Translations under genes and position numbers: made by a program
Shown here: one piece after another, positions 40,087 to 49,337 of the stretch
Layout of the letters: each line of letters opens with the position of its first letter
How positions within the stretch are numbered: the stretch's first letter is position 1
Source of the DNA: Lachnospiraceae bacterium
Lineage (GTDB): Bacteria > Bacillota > Clostridia > Lachnospirales > Lachnospiraceae
Reading direction: 5' to 3'
Assembly (NCBI GenBank): GCA_017431345.1
Contig: JAFRLH010000085.1
Coordinates: forward strand, 37,911 to 101,910
DNA length: 64,000 bases
Notes under the pieces: model-generated
Databases searched by the model: none
Told to the model about the DNA's origin: nothing
What the model saw: only the letters and a program-made list of their open reading frames with translations

Positions 40087-41388
40087 ATGAAGACACAACA
40101 GGAGAAAGACGCCTTTAAAGAGAAGATCAATGCGTCACTGGATGAGGAATATGCAGTGGAGTATCTGGCATCCCTGATGCGTATGCCCAGTGAAACATTA
40201 AAACCCGCCTATGCCCAGGAACTGGTCCTTGCCAAGATGAAGGAACTTGGTTTTGCGACCGAGATGTTTCCCTGCTATGTCGATGAGATCAAGGATCTTC
40301 CGGATTTCTTCCATGCAGAAGGAAATGATGTTTACCGCCCCGACATACTCAATCTTGTCGGTGTAAAGGAAGGCGTCAATGAAGGAAAGGGAAATGCGCT
40401 GATGCTGCATGCGCATATCGATACTTCTCCTTCCTTCCCCGGGATCTGTTCCCCTGAAAATGTACATCGTGAAGGCACCCGTTTATATGGCCTTGGCGCG
40501 TGTGATGACAAGGGCGGCGTTGCCACGATGATGATGGCTGCGGAAGCTGTCATCAAAACAGCCGGCCCGCTAGACGGAAAGCTCACGCTCATGAGTTCCA
40601 TCGGCAAAAGAGGCGCCATTGGAACGCTTACCTCCTGCCTGAAGGGATACGGGGGAGACGGGGCGATCTACCTCCATCCGGCAGAAACAGGTCACGGATT
40701 CAGGGAGATTAAAAATTACTCTATGGGGACCACGGATCTGATCCTGACAATTACCGGAAAGAAAGGGAAAGACCAGAACGAAACAGATGACAGTGAAGTC
40801 AATGCAGTGATCAAAGGCGCTGAAACAGTCCTTGCTGTGAAAGCATGGGAAAAGGAGCGCAGAAAAAAACATCTGTTTGCAGACTCCACCTTTGCCGGCA
40901 GTCCTTGTACAAAAACAGACATTACCAATGCGCGCGCTACTGCCATGACACCGGATGACGTGACGGAATATGAGCTGTCCGTCAGAGTGATCTTCGGGCT
41001 TGATGAAACGCCGGAAAGCGTAAGGAATGAGCTTGCAGATTATCTGGCAGAGACCTTTAAAGACGATGAATGGATGAGCGCCAATCCGGTCAGGATCACG
41101 CTGGGTGAAAGACAGGGTTCCCCGATCACCGTCGGAAGAGAAGAGCCGATCGTTCAGACACTGGAGAAAAATATTACTGAAATCAAAAAGTTTGATGACT
41201 TCATTTACCAGTATCACGGGACCAGTGATATAAGAATGCCGATCATCTATGGAAACACTCCTACGGTAGGGGTCGGAGCGCTTTGCGGCGGACTTCATCC
41301 GGGAATCGATGAAGAATGGATCGACCTGAAGGATTATATTGACGGTATTAAGATCATGGCAGGAGTCATCATCGACTGGTGTCTGTAA
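40087..41388 (+). CDS. M20-family peptidase homologue with altered catalytic site
   Basis: 433 residues; ATG at 40087 follows ACGGAGG, whereas the in-frame ATG at 40036 has no site. M20/ArgE-DapE fold: metal motif LHAHIDTSP (about 113-121), GLGACDDKGGVATM (about 138-151) and C-terminal CGGLHPGIDEEW. However, where the family has the general base and metal ligand (DEE-GG-G), the sequence reads SSIGKRGAIGT, so both Glu are absent. A dimerisation domain lies between. It may be inactive, use other residues, or have another role. Monocistronic. Confidence 0.8.
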   Translation: MKTQQEKDAFKEKINASLDEEYAVEYLASLMRMPSETLKPAYAQELVLAKMKELGFATEMFPCYVDEIKDLPDFFHAEGNDVYRPDILNLVGVKEGVNEGKGNALMLHAHIDTSPSFPGICSPENVHREGTRLYGLGACDDKGGVATMMMAAEAVIKTAGPLDGKLTLMSSIGKRGAIGTLTSCLKGYGGDGAIYLHPAETGHGFREIKNYSMGTTDLILTITGKKGKDQNETDDSEVNAVIKGAETVLAVKAWEKERRKKHLFADSTFAGSPCTKTDITNARATAMTPDDVTEYELSVRVIFGLDETPESVRNELADYLAETFKDDEWMSANPVRITLGERQGSPITVGREEPIVQTLEKNITEIKKFDDFIYQYHGTSDIRMPIIYGNTPTVGVGALCGGLHPGIDEEWIDLKDYIDGIKIMAGVIIDWCL

Positions 41389-41400
41389 GACGATAACGAA

Positions 41401-41428
41401 AGCCCGGAGTACTGACTCCGGGTTTTTT
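41401..41428 (+). terminator. terminator after the M20-family gene
   Basis: cccggagt-actg-actccggg followed by TTTTTT. Confidence 0.93.
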
Positions 41429-41501
41429 GTCAGGTGAAATACAGTATCTGAAAACCCCGTGGTTTCAGGAGCCGGTTCCGGCTGGTATGACTGCCGGCAT
41501 A

Positions 41502-41530
41502 TTGTCAGTTTTATTTAAATGTGCTAGCAT
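41502..41530 (+). promoter_or_regulatory. promoter of the histidine kinase gene
   Basis: TTGTCA (41502-41507), 17 nt, TAGCAT (41525-41530). Confidence 0.6.
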
Positions 41531-41593
41531 ATTTTTGTTCCGAACATTTTACCGAATGCATTTACCGGTCCCGGAAGATACAGGTTGATCATA

Positions 41594-43138
41594 ATGAAAG
41601 AAAATAATAACAGATTCATATCTTTAAGATTCAGTTTCCCGCTCATTACCGTAAGCGTTCTTGCCGCTGTCATAGCGATCGTCTTTGCACTGAATGCCTC
41701 GCAGCTGGAGAATTTTGCCGTAAACAACAAACAGACCAGGCTGAGGGAGACGGCGGAACTTGTGAAAATTACAGCGGCAGACAATTTTTCGAAAGAAACG
41801 TTTTCCGTGCTGGAAAACAAACTGCGGACAAGCAATATTGATATTATCATTCTGGATAATGTTTATGAAACGCCGGTCGTGCTCTATGCTACGGATCTGA
41901 ATCAGGGCCGGATCATTTCCAAGCTGCTGGATATTTATGAAAACGAAAAATATGACGTGGGAGACCATATAGAGGTATTTGAGAAAACAGAGGAATATGT
42001 GATGCTGAGTCTGTTTCAGAATGATGAAGCCGGATATCAGCTTGACTGTGTCGGGTCATGCGGGGATGCTATGCGTTTTATCATGACCACCCCGATGGAG
42101 AGCATCCGGGACAGTGTGCAGATTTCCAGCCGGTTCCTGCTGATCATCGGTCTGGCTGCGATCATTATCGGCGGCATCATCATGTATATCGCCACTGCAA
42201 AGCTGACAGACCCGATCCTGAGACTGTCGGAAATATCCGATCACATGGCGGATCTTTCCTTTGATGTGCGATACGATGGCCATGACAGCAATGAGATCGG
42301 CGTCCTTGGCCGCAACATGAATCATCTGTCCGACAGCCTGCAGGAAACGGTTACGAATCTGAGGGCCGCCAATGAGAAGCTGGAATCGGATCTGCGGGAA
42401 AAAGAGCAGCTCGATGAGATGAGAAGACTCTTCCTGTCAAATGTTTCCCATGAGCTTAAAACACCGATCGCCCTCATCCAGGGCTATGCCGAAGGCCTTA
42501 CGGAAGGAATCGCAGATGATCCCGACAGTACGAGATATTACTGTGAAGTCATTGCGGATGAAGCGGGGAAAATGAATGAGATCGTCAAAAGACTTCTCAG
42601 CCTTGATGCCATTGAATCCGGGAAAATGCAGATCACATATTCGGATTTTGATCTGTGCGAGCTGATCAGGGGCATCGGGGAAAGCAGCAGAAAGCTTGCC
42701 GCAGAGAAAGACGTCCGCCTTGAGTTTGATCTCCCGGAAGAACTGCAGGTCCATGCTGATGAATTTATGATCGAAGGCGTTCTGCAGAATTATTTCAGCA
42801 ATGCCTGGCATTATGTCAGTGATCCGGGTACCGTCACAGCTTATTACAGAGACGTATACGGAAGAGCCCGCATCTATATCCGCAATACAGGAAGCTGCAT
42901 CCCGGAAGAGCACATCCAGCATATCTGGGACAAGTTCTATAAAATCGACAAGGCGAGGACCAGGGCGTACGGCGGCAGCGGGATCGGCCTTTCGATCGTG
43001 AAAGCGATTATGAAAACGCACAACAGCAGATGCGGGGTCCGGAACACGGAAGACGGCGTGGAATTCTGGTTCGAAGTGGAAAGAACAAGGTCGTCCGGGG
43101 ACGACGGATATGATTCCGAATACGGAACACTTGAGTAA
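41594..43138 (+). CDS. HAMP-domain sensor histidine kinase
   Basis: 514 residues; ATG at 41594 lies 9 nt after AGG, preferred over the upstream TTG. Two membrane helices (about 13-34 and 181-201) flank an extracytoplasmic sensor region; HAMP about 200-255; HisKA with SNVSHELKTP (His286); HATPase with N-box region LQNYFSNAWHY and G-boxes GGSGIGLSIVKAI. It should phosphorylate an OmpR-type regulator; none is adjacent, but the orphan one at 37610 is a candidate partner. Confidence 0.9.
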   Translation: MKENNNRFISLRFSFPLITVSVLAAVIAIVFALNASQLENFAVNNKQTRLRETAELVKITAADNFSKETFSVLENKLRTSNIDIIILDNVYETPVVLYATDLNQGRIISKLLDIYENEKYDVGDHIEVFEKTEEYVMLSLFQNDEAGYQLDCVGSCGDAMRFIMTTPMESIRDSVQISSRFLLIIGLAAIIIGGIIMYIATAKLTDPILRLSEISDHMADLSFDVRYDGHDSNEIGVLGRNMNHLSDSLQETVTNLRAANEKLESDLREKEQLDEMRRLFLSNVSHELKTPIALIQGYAEGLTEGIADDPDSTRYYCEVIADEAGKMNEIVKRLLSLDAIESGKMQITYSDFDLCELIRGIGESSRKLAAEKDVRLEFDLPEELQVHADEFMIEGVLQNYFSNAWHYVSDPGTVTAYYRDVYGRARIYIRNTGSCIPEEHIQHIWDKFYKIDKARTRAYGGSGIGLSIVKAIMKTHNSRCGVRNTEDGVEFWFEVERTRSSGDDGYDSEYGTLE

Positions 43139-43142
43139 AAAA

Positions 43143-43188
43143 AAGGAGCGGTCTGCCGCGATAAAAGCGGCGATCACTCCTTCTTTTT
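43143..43188. terminator. bidirectional terminator after the histidine kinase
   Basis: aaggagcggtctgccgc pairs with gcggcgatcactcctt (43143-43159, 43167-43182) and is followed by T-rich sequence; convergent genes on both sides. Confidence 0.85.
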
Positions 43189-43657
43189 ATGACCTGAGAT
43201 AAGGTATTTCATGCTTCATCAGGAATTTGAGCATCAGCTCATCCCATTCCCGTTCAGCCGTTCTGTCAGGAGTAAAGGTGCTGTAAGCGCAGCCTGTGAT
43301 GAGCATCAGCGTCTCATGTTCATATCTGATATTGAAGAGAAGACTGGTAATATTGGTCGTTTCGGAAGATTTGCCGATCGAAGCCAGTGTTTTCTCCATA
43401 TTCGCAGCCGTCAGACGCATCGTCAGCCGGAAGGCGCGCGGCAGCTGTTTCCCCCGGATGATCTGGAACGCAATATTTCTGGCTTCCGCCCATTTAATGT
43501 ACCGGTCTTCCTTTTCCTCGTCTGTCAGGGCGCCGTCCATGCTGGTGGAAAAGCGCGTAACAAACTCACCTTCAACAAGTTCGAAATTGTCAAAGGTCTC
43601 CGTGAGGAACAGAAGCTTAGTAAATAATTTCATGTCTTCAATAGTTAACGCGATCAT
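43187..43657 (-). CDS. DUF5721-family protein
   Basis: 156 residues. Opens MIALTIEDMKLFTKLLFLTETFDNFELVEGEF and ends EWDELMLKFLMKHEIPYL, the pattern I recall for the DUF5721 family of Lachnospiraceae. Soluble, no signal peptide, no membrane segment, no catalytic motif seen. Reported only as a conserved hypothetical in that group; function unknown. Confidence 0.75.
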   Translation of the reverse strand: MIALTIEDMKLFTKLLFLTETFDNFELVEGEFVTRFSTSMDGALTDEEKEDRYIKWAEARNIAFQIIRGKQLPRAFRLTMRLTAANMEKTLASIGKSSETTNITSLLFNIRYEHETLMLITGCAYSTFTPDRTAEREWDELMLKFLMKHEIPYLRS

Positions 43658-43842
43658 AAATAAAGTATATCATGATTTCCGAATGTGTAAATCCTATCTT
43701 TTGTTCGACTTATTTTTCAGATTATTTTCCGGGAATGTATTTCATTATCTTCATGATTATGTTATTATCTTACTGTAGAAATGAAGGTAAGCCAGGCTAT
43801 GAAAAATAACCCGCTAATCAATAGTCAAAGAGGATATCGTTT

Positions 43843-45453
43843 ATGGAGATCACATTTTTAGGCGCTACTCATGAAGTGACCGGTTCCTGCACCCTGCTCT
43901 CCGTCGGCGGCAGACATATCATGATCGACTGCGGTATGGAACAGGGAAGGGATGTCTTTGTCAATCAGGATCTTCCGGTCAGGCCGCAGGAAGTGGACTG
44001 TGTTGTCCTGACCCATGCGCACATTGACCATTCCGGCAAGCTCCCGCTGCTGTACAGACAGGGCTTCCGGGGCCAGATCTATGCCACGGAGGCAACGACG
44101 AGTCTCTGCGAGATCATGCTCCGAGATTCCGCGCACATCCAGGAAATGGAAGCGGAGTGGAAGAACCGCAAGGGACAGCGTTCCGGCAAAAAGCCTGTCG
44201 AACCGATGTATACGGTAGATGATGCTGAAGCCGTTATGAAGCATTTCGTGCCGTATCCATATGAAAAAAGATTCCAGGCCGCAGAGGGCGTGGAAGTCAT
44301 TTTCAGAGATGTCGGCCATCTGCTGGGATCCGCCTGCGTCAAGTTCTTCCTTACGGAAAACGGAGAGGAACGCACGATCGTCTTCTCCGGCGATATCGGG
44401 AATAAAGACAAACCGATCCTGAAAGATCCGGCAGCCTTTGATGAAGCCGATTATGTCGTCATGGAATCCACTTACGGCGACAGGTATCATGAAAAACCGC
44501 AGGATCATGCAGATACTGTTGAACAGCTGGCGGCAGCCATTGAGCGTACGCTTGCAAGAGGCGGAAATGTCGTCATTCCTTCCTTTGCCGTCGGGCGTAC
44601 CCAGGAGCTCCTGTATTACATCCGCGAGATCAAGCAGCGCGGACTTGTCCGCTGCAATCCGAACTTCAAGGTCTACATCGATTCCCCGCTGGCGCATGAA
44701 GCGACCGGTATATTCGTTCAGACAGATCCGGACTATTTTGACGAAGATCTGCAGGCTGTCCTGGCGTCCGGGCAGAATCCCATTTTCTTCCCCGGCCTGG
44801 AAGTCGCCGTTTCTGCGGAAGAATCCAGAGCCATCAACTTTGATACCGAGCCAAAAGTAATTCTGTCTGCCAGCGGCATGTGCGAAGCCGGCCGGATCAG
44901 ACACCATCTGAAGCACAATCTGTGGCGGAAAGAATCCCTGATCCTGTTCGCCGGCTATCAGGCGAACGGGACGCTTGGCCGCGTGATCTTTGAAGGCGCC
45001 GAAAAAGTCATGCTGTTCGGAGAAGAGATCCAGGTCAATGCGGAAGTCTCTTACCTGGCCAATATCAGCGGCCATGCGGACAAGCAGGGCCTGACAGACT
45101 GGATCTGCTCCTTTGAAAAGAAACCGGATCTCGTCTTCATCAATCACGGAGAAGACGCCGTGACCGCTTCTTATGCCGAATATCTGATGGATGAATGCGG
45201 ATTCAAAAGAGCAGTGGCACCGTTCTCAGGGACCGTATATGACCTGATCTCCGGCAGCGCGGTCGTACTTACGGAAGGCGTTCCTGTCGAAGCGCCGAAG
45301 TCCGCCGCGAAGGTCGAAGGCCTGTACAGAACGCTTGTGGAAGCCGGCAAACGTCTCATGCTTCTGATCGAGACGTTCCGCGGCCGTACGAACCGCGACG
45401 TGCGGAAGCTGACCAGGGATATTGACAGCGTGATCGAAAAGTGGGAAGATTAG
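43843..45453 (+). CDS. metallo-beta-lactamase/beta-CASP ribonuclease (CPSF73-like)
   Basis: 536 residues. Metallo-beta-lactamase motif THAHIDHSG (His58, His60, Asp62, His63), SGDIGNKD, and the beta-CASP motifs: A (VMESTYGDR), B (SASGMCEAGRIRHHL) and C (ISGHADKQGL), followed by an RMMBL region (FINHGE). Proteins of this type are zinc endonucleases or 5' exonucleases acting on RNA. It is distinct from RNase J by length and motif spacing. The C-terminal ~60 residues are helical. Followed 25 nt later by queH. Confidence 0.9.
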   Translation: MEITFLGATHEVTGSCTLLSVGGRHIMIDCGMEQGRDVFVNQDLPVRPQEVDCVVLTHAHIDHSGKLPLLYRQGFRGQIYATEATTSLCEIMLRDSAHIQEMEAEWKNRKGQRSGKKPVEPMYTVDDAEAVMKHFVPYPYEKRFQAAEGVEVIFRDVGHLLGSACVKFFLTENGEERTIVFSGDIGNKDKPILKDPAAFDEADYVVMESTYGDRYHEKPQDHADTVEQLAAAIERTLARGGNVVIPSFAVGRTQELLYYIREIKQRGLVRCNPNFKVYIDSPLAHEATGIFVQTDPDYFDEDLQAVLASGQNPIFFPGLEVAVSAEESRAINFDTEPKVILSASGMCEAGRIRHHLKHNLWRKESLILFAGYQANGTLGRVIFEGAEKVMLFGEEIQVNAEVSYLANISGHADKQGLTDWICSFEKKPDLVFINHGEDAVTASYAEYLMDECGFKRAVAPFSGTVYDLISGSAVVLTEGVPVEAPKSAAKVEGLYRTLVEAGKRLMLLIETFRGRTNRDVRKLTRDIDSVIEKWED

Positions 45454-45478
45454 GCAAATCGATTTAAGGAGTCTTGCT

Positions 45479-46111
45479 TTGAACCGTATCAATTATGACA
45501 AAGCGATGCAGGAGATCATAAAGAAAGAGAAAGAGTCGGGCCATGTTCCGGCTCTTCTTCTGCATTCCTGCTGCGGACCATGCAGCAGTGCTGTACTGGA
45601 ACGCCTCACAACGGATTTTGAACTGACGGTCTTCTATTACAACCCGAATATTTATCCGGAAGAGGAATACCATAAAAGAGTCGAAGAACAGGAACGTCTT
45701 ATCAACGCGTTTCCGGCCGTATATCCCATCCGTTTCATTGCCGGCGAATATATTCCCGCTGACTTTTATAAAACCGTTAACGGGCTCGAGAAGGAGCCTG
45801 AAGGCGGTTCCCGCTGCCTGGAATGCTTCCGGCTGAGACTCCGGGAGGCGGCGGAAAAAGCGCAGGAACTTCATATGGATTATTTTACGACCACCCTGAC
45901 CGTGAGCCCGCTGAAAAACGCGGAGGTTCTGAATGCGCTGGGAGAGGAGATCGCGCGGGATTATGAGGGTCTTTCCTTCCTGCCGTCCGATTTCAAGAAA
46001 CGGAATGGTTATAAACGATCCTGTGAGCTTTCCGCCGAGTATGACATGTACAGGCAGGACTACTGCGGCTGCGTCTTCTCCATGCGGGAGCGGCATCCGG
46101 ATGCAGAATGA
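45479..46111 (+). CDS. queH: epoxyqueuosine reductase QueH
   Basis: 210 residues, TTG start behind TAAGGAG. Motifs: HSCCGPCSS (vicinal Cys near residue 24), FYYNPNIYPEEEYHKR, RCLECFRLRLREAA, FTTTLTVSPLKN and DYCGCVFS with another Cys pair. QueH (DUF208) performs the last step of queuosine tRNA synthesis without cobalamin, replacing QueG. Normal length. Probably cotranscribed with the RNase upstream. Confidence 0.93.
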   Translation: MNRINYDKAMQEIIKKEKESGHVPALLLHSCCGPCSSAVLERLTTDFELTVFYYNPNIYPEEEYHKRVEEQERLINAFPAVYPIRFIAGEYIPADFYKTVNGLEKEPEGGSRCLECFRLRLREAAEKAQELHMDYFTTTLTVSPLKNAEVLNALGEEIARDYEGLSFLPSDFKKRNGYKRSCELSAEYDMYRQDYCGCVFSMRERHPDAE

Positions 46112-46195
46112 ATATTTCGGAATGATCTGCCGTATTCAGAGTATCTGTGTATAAGAAAGGATTTTATTTATATATTTATGAATCTCCTTAAATGG

Positions 46196-46224
46196 TTTAC
46201 AGTTCCGGAAAAATCGTTTAAAAT
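46196..46224 (+). promoter_or_regulatory. ackA promoter
   Basis: TTTACA (46196-46201), 17 nt, TAAAAT (46219-46224); leader of about 40 nt ending in AGGAGGAAACAG. Confidence 0.7.
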
Positions 46225-46270
46225 ATCATAAGATATCCGCCAGAAGCGGAAGATTTCAGGAGGAAACAGA

Positions 46271-47467
46271 ATGAAGGTTTTAGTATTAAACTGCGGAAGC
46301 TCATCCTTAAAGTATCAGCTGATCGACATGGACAACGAGAGCGTTATCGCAAAAGGCCTTTGCGAGCGTATCGGCATCGACGGCTCCAAGCTTACCCACA
46401 AGCCTACCGGCAAGGATACCTTTAAGAAAGAAGCTCCCATGCCTACCCATACCGAAGCGATCAAGCTGGTCATGGATGCCCTGATGGATCCCGAGCACGG
46501 CGTGATCAAGGATACTTCCGAGATCTCCGCGATCGGCCACCGCGTCCTGCACGGCGGAAGCAAATTCACAGAGTCCACTATTGTTGACGAGAAGGTAAAA
46601 CAGGCCATCCGCGACTGCTTCGACCTCGGACCGCTTCACAATCCTGCGAACCTGATGGGTATCGAGGCTTGTGAGGAAGCCATGCCCGGCACTCCGAATG
46701 TCGCCGTATTCGACACCACCTTTGGTATGTCCATGCCCGAGAAGGCTTATATGTACGCCATCCCTCACGAGTACTATGACAAGTACAGCATCCGCCGCTA
46801 CGGCTTCCATGGCACCAGCCATATGTTCGTATCCGGTGAAGTACTGAAGTTCTGCCATCTTGATCCCGAAAAAGGCAAAGTCATCGTATGCCACCTCGGA
46901 AACGGCGGCTCCATCTCCGCATCCATCGGCGGAAAGTGCGTGGATACTTCCATGGGACTTACACCGCTGGAAGGTCTGATCATGGGCACCAGATCCGGTG
47001 ATGTCGACCCCGCAGTCGTACAGTTCATCTGCAACAAGGAAGGCAGAGATGTAAACGATGTTCTCAACATGCTGAACAAGAAATCCGGTGTTCTCGGCAT
47101 GTCCGGCGGCGTATCCTCCGATTTCCGTGATATCGAAGCTGCAAGAGCCGAGGGCAACAGACTGGCCGGCGTAGCGCTGGATGCATTCATCTATCGTGTC
47201 GTAAAATACATCGGCGCTTATACAGCAGCCATGAACGGCGTAGATGCGATCGCATTTACCGCTGGCGTAGGCGAGAATGACATCAAGACCAGAAAGAGGA
47301 TCTGCGAGAATCTTTCTTATCTCGGTGTTAAGATCGATGACGAGCGCAACAATATCAGAGGCGAAGCAAGAGTCATCTCTGCGGACGATTCCAAAGTTCA
47401 GGTCGTTCTGTATCCGACCAACGAAGAGCTTGCGATCGCAAGAGAGACCGTAAGACTGGTGGGCTGA
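46271..47467 (+). CDS. ackA: acetate kinase
   Basis: 398 residues, start behind AGGAGG. ASKHA-fold motifs: LNCGSSSLKYQL at the N terminus, HRVLHGG, FHGTSHMFVSGEVL, HLGNGGSISA and FTAGVGEND. It makes ATP and acetate from acetyl phosphate, a main energy step in fermentation. Codon bias marks it as highly expressed. Its usual partner pta is not adjacent; a terminator follows. Confidence 0.97.
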   Translation: MKVLVLNCGSSSLKYQLIDMDNESVIAKGLCERIGIDGSKLTHKPTGKDTFKKEAPMPTHTEAIKLVMDALMDPEHGVIKDTSEISAIGHRVLHGGSKFTESTIVDEKVKQAIRDCFDLGPLHNPANLMGIEACEEAMPGTPNVAVFDTTFGMSMPEKAYMYAIPHEYYDKYSIRRYGFHGTSHMFVSGEVLKFCHLDPEKGKVIVCHLGNGGSISASIGGKCVDTSMGLTPLEGLIMGTRSGDVDPAVVQFICNKEGRDVNDVLNMLNKKSGVLGMSGGVSSDFRDIEAARAEGNRLAGVALDAFIYRVVKYIGAYTAAMNGVDAIAFTAGVGENDIKTRKRICENLSYLGVKIDDERNNIRGEARVISADDSKVQVVLYPTNEELAIARETVRLVG

Positions 47468-47493
47468 TTACCAACCATTGTTCTGCAGATTCC

Positions 47494-47531
47494 GGCAGGT
47501 GATATCTATTAAGATATCGCCTGCTTTTTTA
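47494..47531 (+). terminator. terminator after ackA
   Basis: gcaggtgatatc-tattaa-gatatcgcctgc with TTTTTT tail; perfect 12-bp stem. Confidence 0.95.
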
Positions 47532-47561
47532 TTAATCTCTTCTTAAAAAATCTCGTTATTA

Positions 47562-47590
47562 TTGAACCTGCTTCAACTTTATGATAATTT
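47562..47590 (+). promoter_or_regulatory. candidate promoter of the motor/polymerase operon
   Basis: TTGAAC (47562-47567), 17 nt, TAATTT (47585-47590); leader of about 55 nt to the ATG behind ACCGGAGG. Confidence 0.4.
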
Positions 47591-47651
47591 TTTATTGTGG
47601 AATACATGCCATGTGTCATTCTAAATCTCAGGCAGAACCGGAGGAAACAAA

Positions 47652-49319
47652 ATGAAGCGAAAGATCATTGATACACTGCTGTTTATGACCGCGCTGGTCC
47701 TATGTGTGCTGCTTACACTCTACATGGCAGGCGGCAATTACAGCAGCCCTGCGACCATCTACAACTTTCTCTTTCTGGGCGCCATGGCGGTTCTGTATCT
47801 TATTTCCCTTTGCGGCGGCATTTTCCGTATGACTGAAATCTCAGAGTATTTCCGGGATGTCTCCGCCGTGATCGATACACAGCCGGAAAGAGAAAACGTC
47901 GGGCTCGAGGACTGCCTTCAGGAAATATCGGCTTACGGTCCGCTGCGGAAGAACCTGAAGCGGTTCGCCCAGGATCTCAAACGGAGCAAGAGCGGCATCC
48001 TTGACATAGAAGATTACATAAACGAAGACGAGACGGACACACTCATACACAAACGGATGCTAGACATCGTTCCGGATATTCTTACGACCCTCGGTATCCT
48101 GGGAACATTCATTGGTCTGGTCCTTGGCCTTCGTTCGTTCCAGCCTTCCAATTACGAGGTGATGACCGCCTCCGTTACATCTCTGGTCGAAGGAATCAAG
48201 GTAGCTTTCCTTACTTCCATCTACGGGCTGATCCTTTCCCTGATCAATTCCTACAGCATGAGGACAGGGTATTCGGCCATGACTGATGAACTGCAGTCGT
48301 TCCTGATCCTTTTCCATAACAAACTCGTGCCTTCTGCGGAGATGGAAGCGCAGAACCGCCTGATCAATATCCAGACGGAGCAGACAGAGCTGATCCATTC
48401 TCTTACAGAGGAATTTTCCGATCAGGTCGCGCACGGATTTGCAGCCAATCTGGCGCCCACGCTGGACCGTATCAATACCCAGCTTGGATCCATGATGACG
48501 ACTATCAGCAATAATCAGCAGATGTTCCTGAAGGAAATCGTCGATTCCTTCGTAAAAGAGATGAAGGAAAGCTTTCATACGGAATTTACCCGGTTCGGAG
48601 AGAGCGTTCAGGCTGCCAACGATATGGTGACGAACAGCATCTCCGAGTCGGAAGATATTTACCGCAGGCTGTCCGCTGATCTTCGTTCAATCTTTACGGA
48701 GGATGAAGTCATCATGCATGCTGCTGTCGCGGAATTTTCGGACATGGAGAGAGAGTTCGGCCGTAAAGTAGACGGGGTGATGGAACAGTATGACAGGATC
48801 ATAGAGAAGATCCGGAACACCCAGGAGGCTTCTCTGGATAACCTGGCCAAATCAGAGGAAGAATCTGCAAGATTCTGGGTTGCCGTGAACCAGGCAATGA
48901 ACAACTATCTCGAATCGGCTTCTGCGGCCTATGGCCGTTTCGAATCAGCCCAGCAGGCAAGCGATAAAGTCCTGAAGGCCATTACCGCCACGTATCAGAA
49001 AAACGAAAAACTTCTGGAGGAATCCCGGAAGCAGACAGAAGAGCTGTTGAAAGTAGAAAAGGAAATGAACGAATCGCTGGCAGAGATCCGCAGAGTCTTT
49101 TACCAGATGGAGATCGCGGGGAGCAGCGGAAACACCATGTATCTGTATCCCGGGGTATCCAGACAAAGCAGGGAACAGGAACAGCGGATGATCAAACAGA
49201 TGGAGACGATCGTTTCCAAATCCGAAAAACGGCAGGACAAAAAACTGGAAGAGATCCTGGGCGGGATCGACGATCTGAACGACAAGGCAGGCAGGAAGTC
49301 AAGATGGTTCGGCTGGTAA
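47652..49319 (+). CDS. MotA/TolQ/ExbB-family proton channel, ZorA-like
   Basis: 555 residues. Four membrane helices at about 7-27, 36-57, 140-160 and 180-202. The third carries ILTTLGILGTFIGLVLGL, the characteristic stator motif of ZorA-type proteins. Residues ~230-545 are an extended coiled-coil cytoplasmic tail, as in ZorA rather than in ExbB or TolQ, ending in a basic cap. With the OmpA/MotB-like protein 18 nt downstream it should form a 5:2 proton-driven rotary unit, by family knowledge. No flagellar, Tol or Exb genes are nearby. The operon continues into a DNA polymerase. Confidence 0.85.
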   Translation: MKRKIIDTLLFMTALVLCVLLTLYMAGGNYSSPATIYNFLFLGAMAVLYLISLCGGIFRMTEISEYFRDVSAVIDTQPERENVGLEDCLQEISAYGPLRKNLKRFAQDLKRSKSGILDIEDYINEDETDTLIHKRMLDIVPDILTTLGILGTFIGLVLGLRSFQPSNYEVMTASVTSLVEGIKVAFLTSIYGLILSLINSYSMRTGYSAMTDELQSFLILFHNKLVPSAEMEAQNRLINIQTEQTELIHSLTEEFSDQVAHGFAANLAPTLDRINTQLGSMMTTISNNQQMFLKEIVDSFVKEMKESFHTEFTRFGESVQAANDMVTNSISESEDIYRRLSADLRSIFTEDEVIMHAAVAEFSDMEREFGRKVDGVMEQYDRIIEKIRNTQEASLDNLAKSEEESARFWVAVNQAMNNYLESASAAYGRFESAQQASDKVLKAITATYQKNEKLLEESRKQTEELLKVEKEMNESLAEIRRVFYQMEIAGSSGNTMYLYPGVSRQSREQEQRMIKQMETIVSKSEKRQDKKLEEILGGIDDLNDKAGRKSRWFGW

Positions 49320-49337
49320 GCCGTGAGAGGGTGAGCT

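Noticed and set aside
43858-45147. 429-codon reverse ORF opposite the beta-CASP RNase gene
   Set aside because: The forward frame has all catalytic motifs; the reverse frame has none.
47555-47580. LexA/SOS-box-like sequence (GAAC...TTCA) upstream of the motor/polymerase operon
   Set aside because: Spacing and half-site do not fit GAAC-N4-GTTC; SOS control could not be supported.
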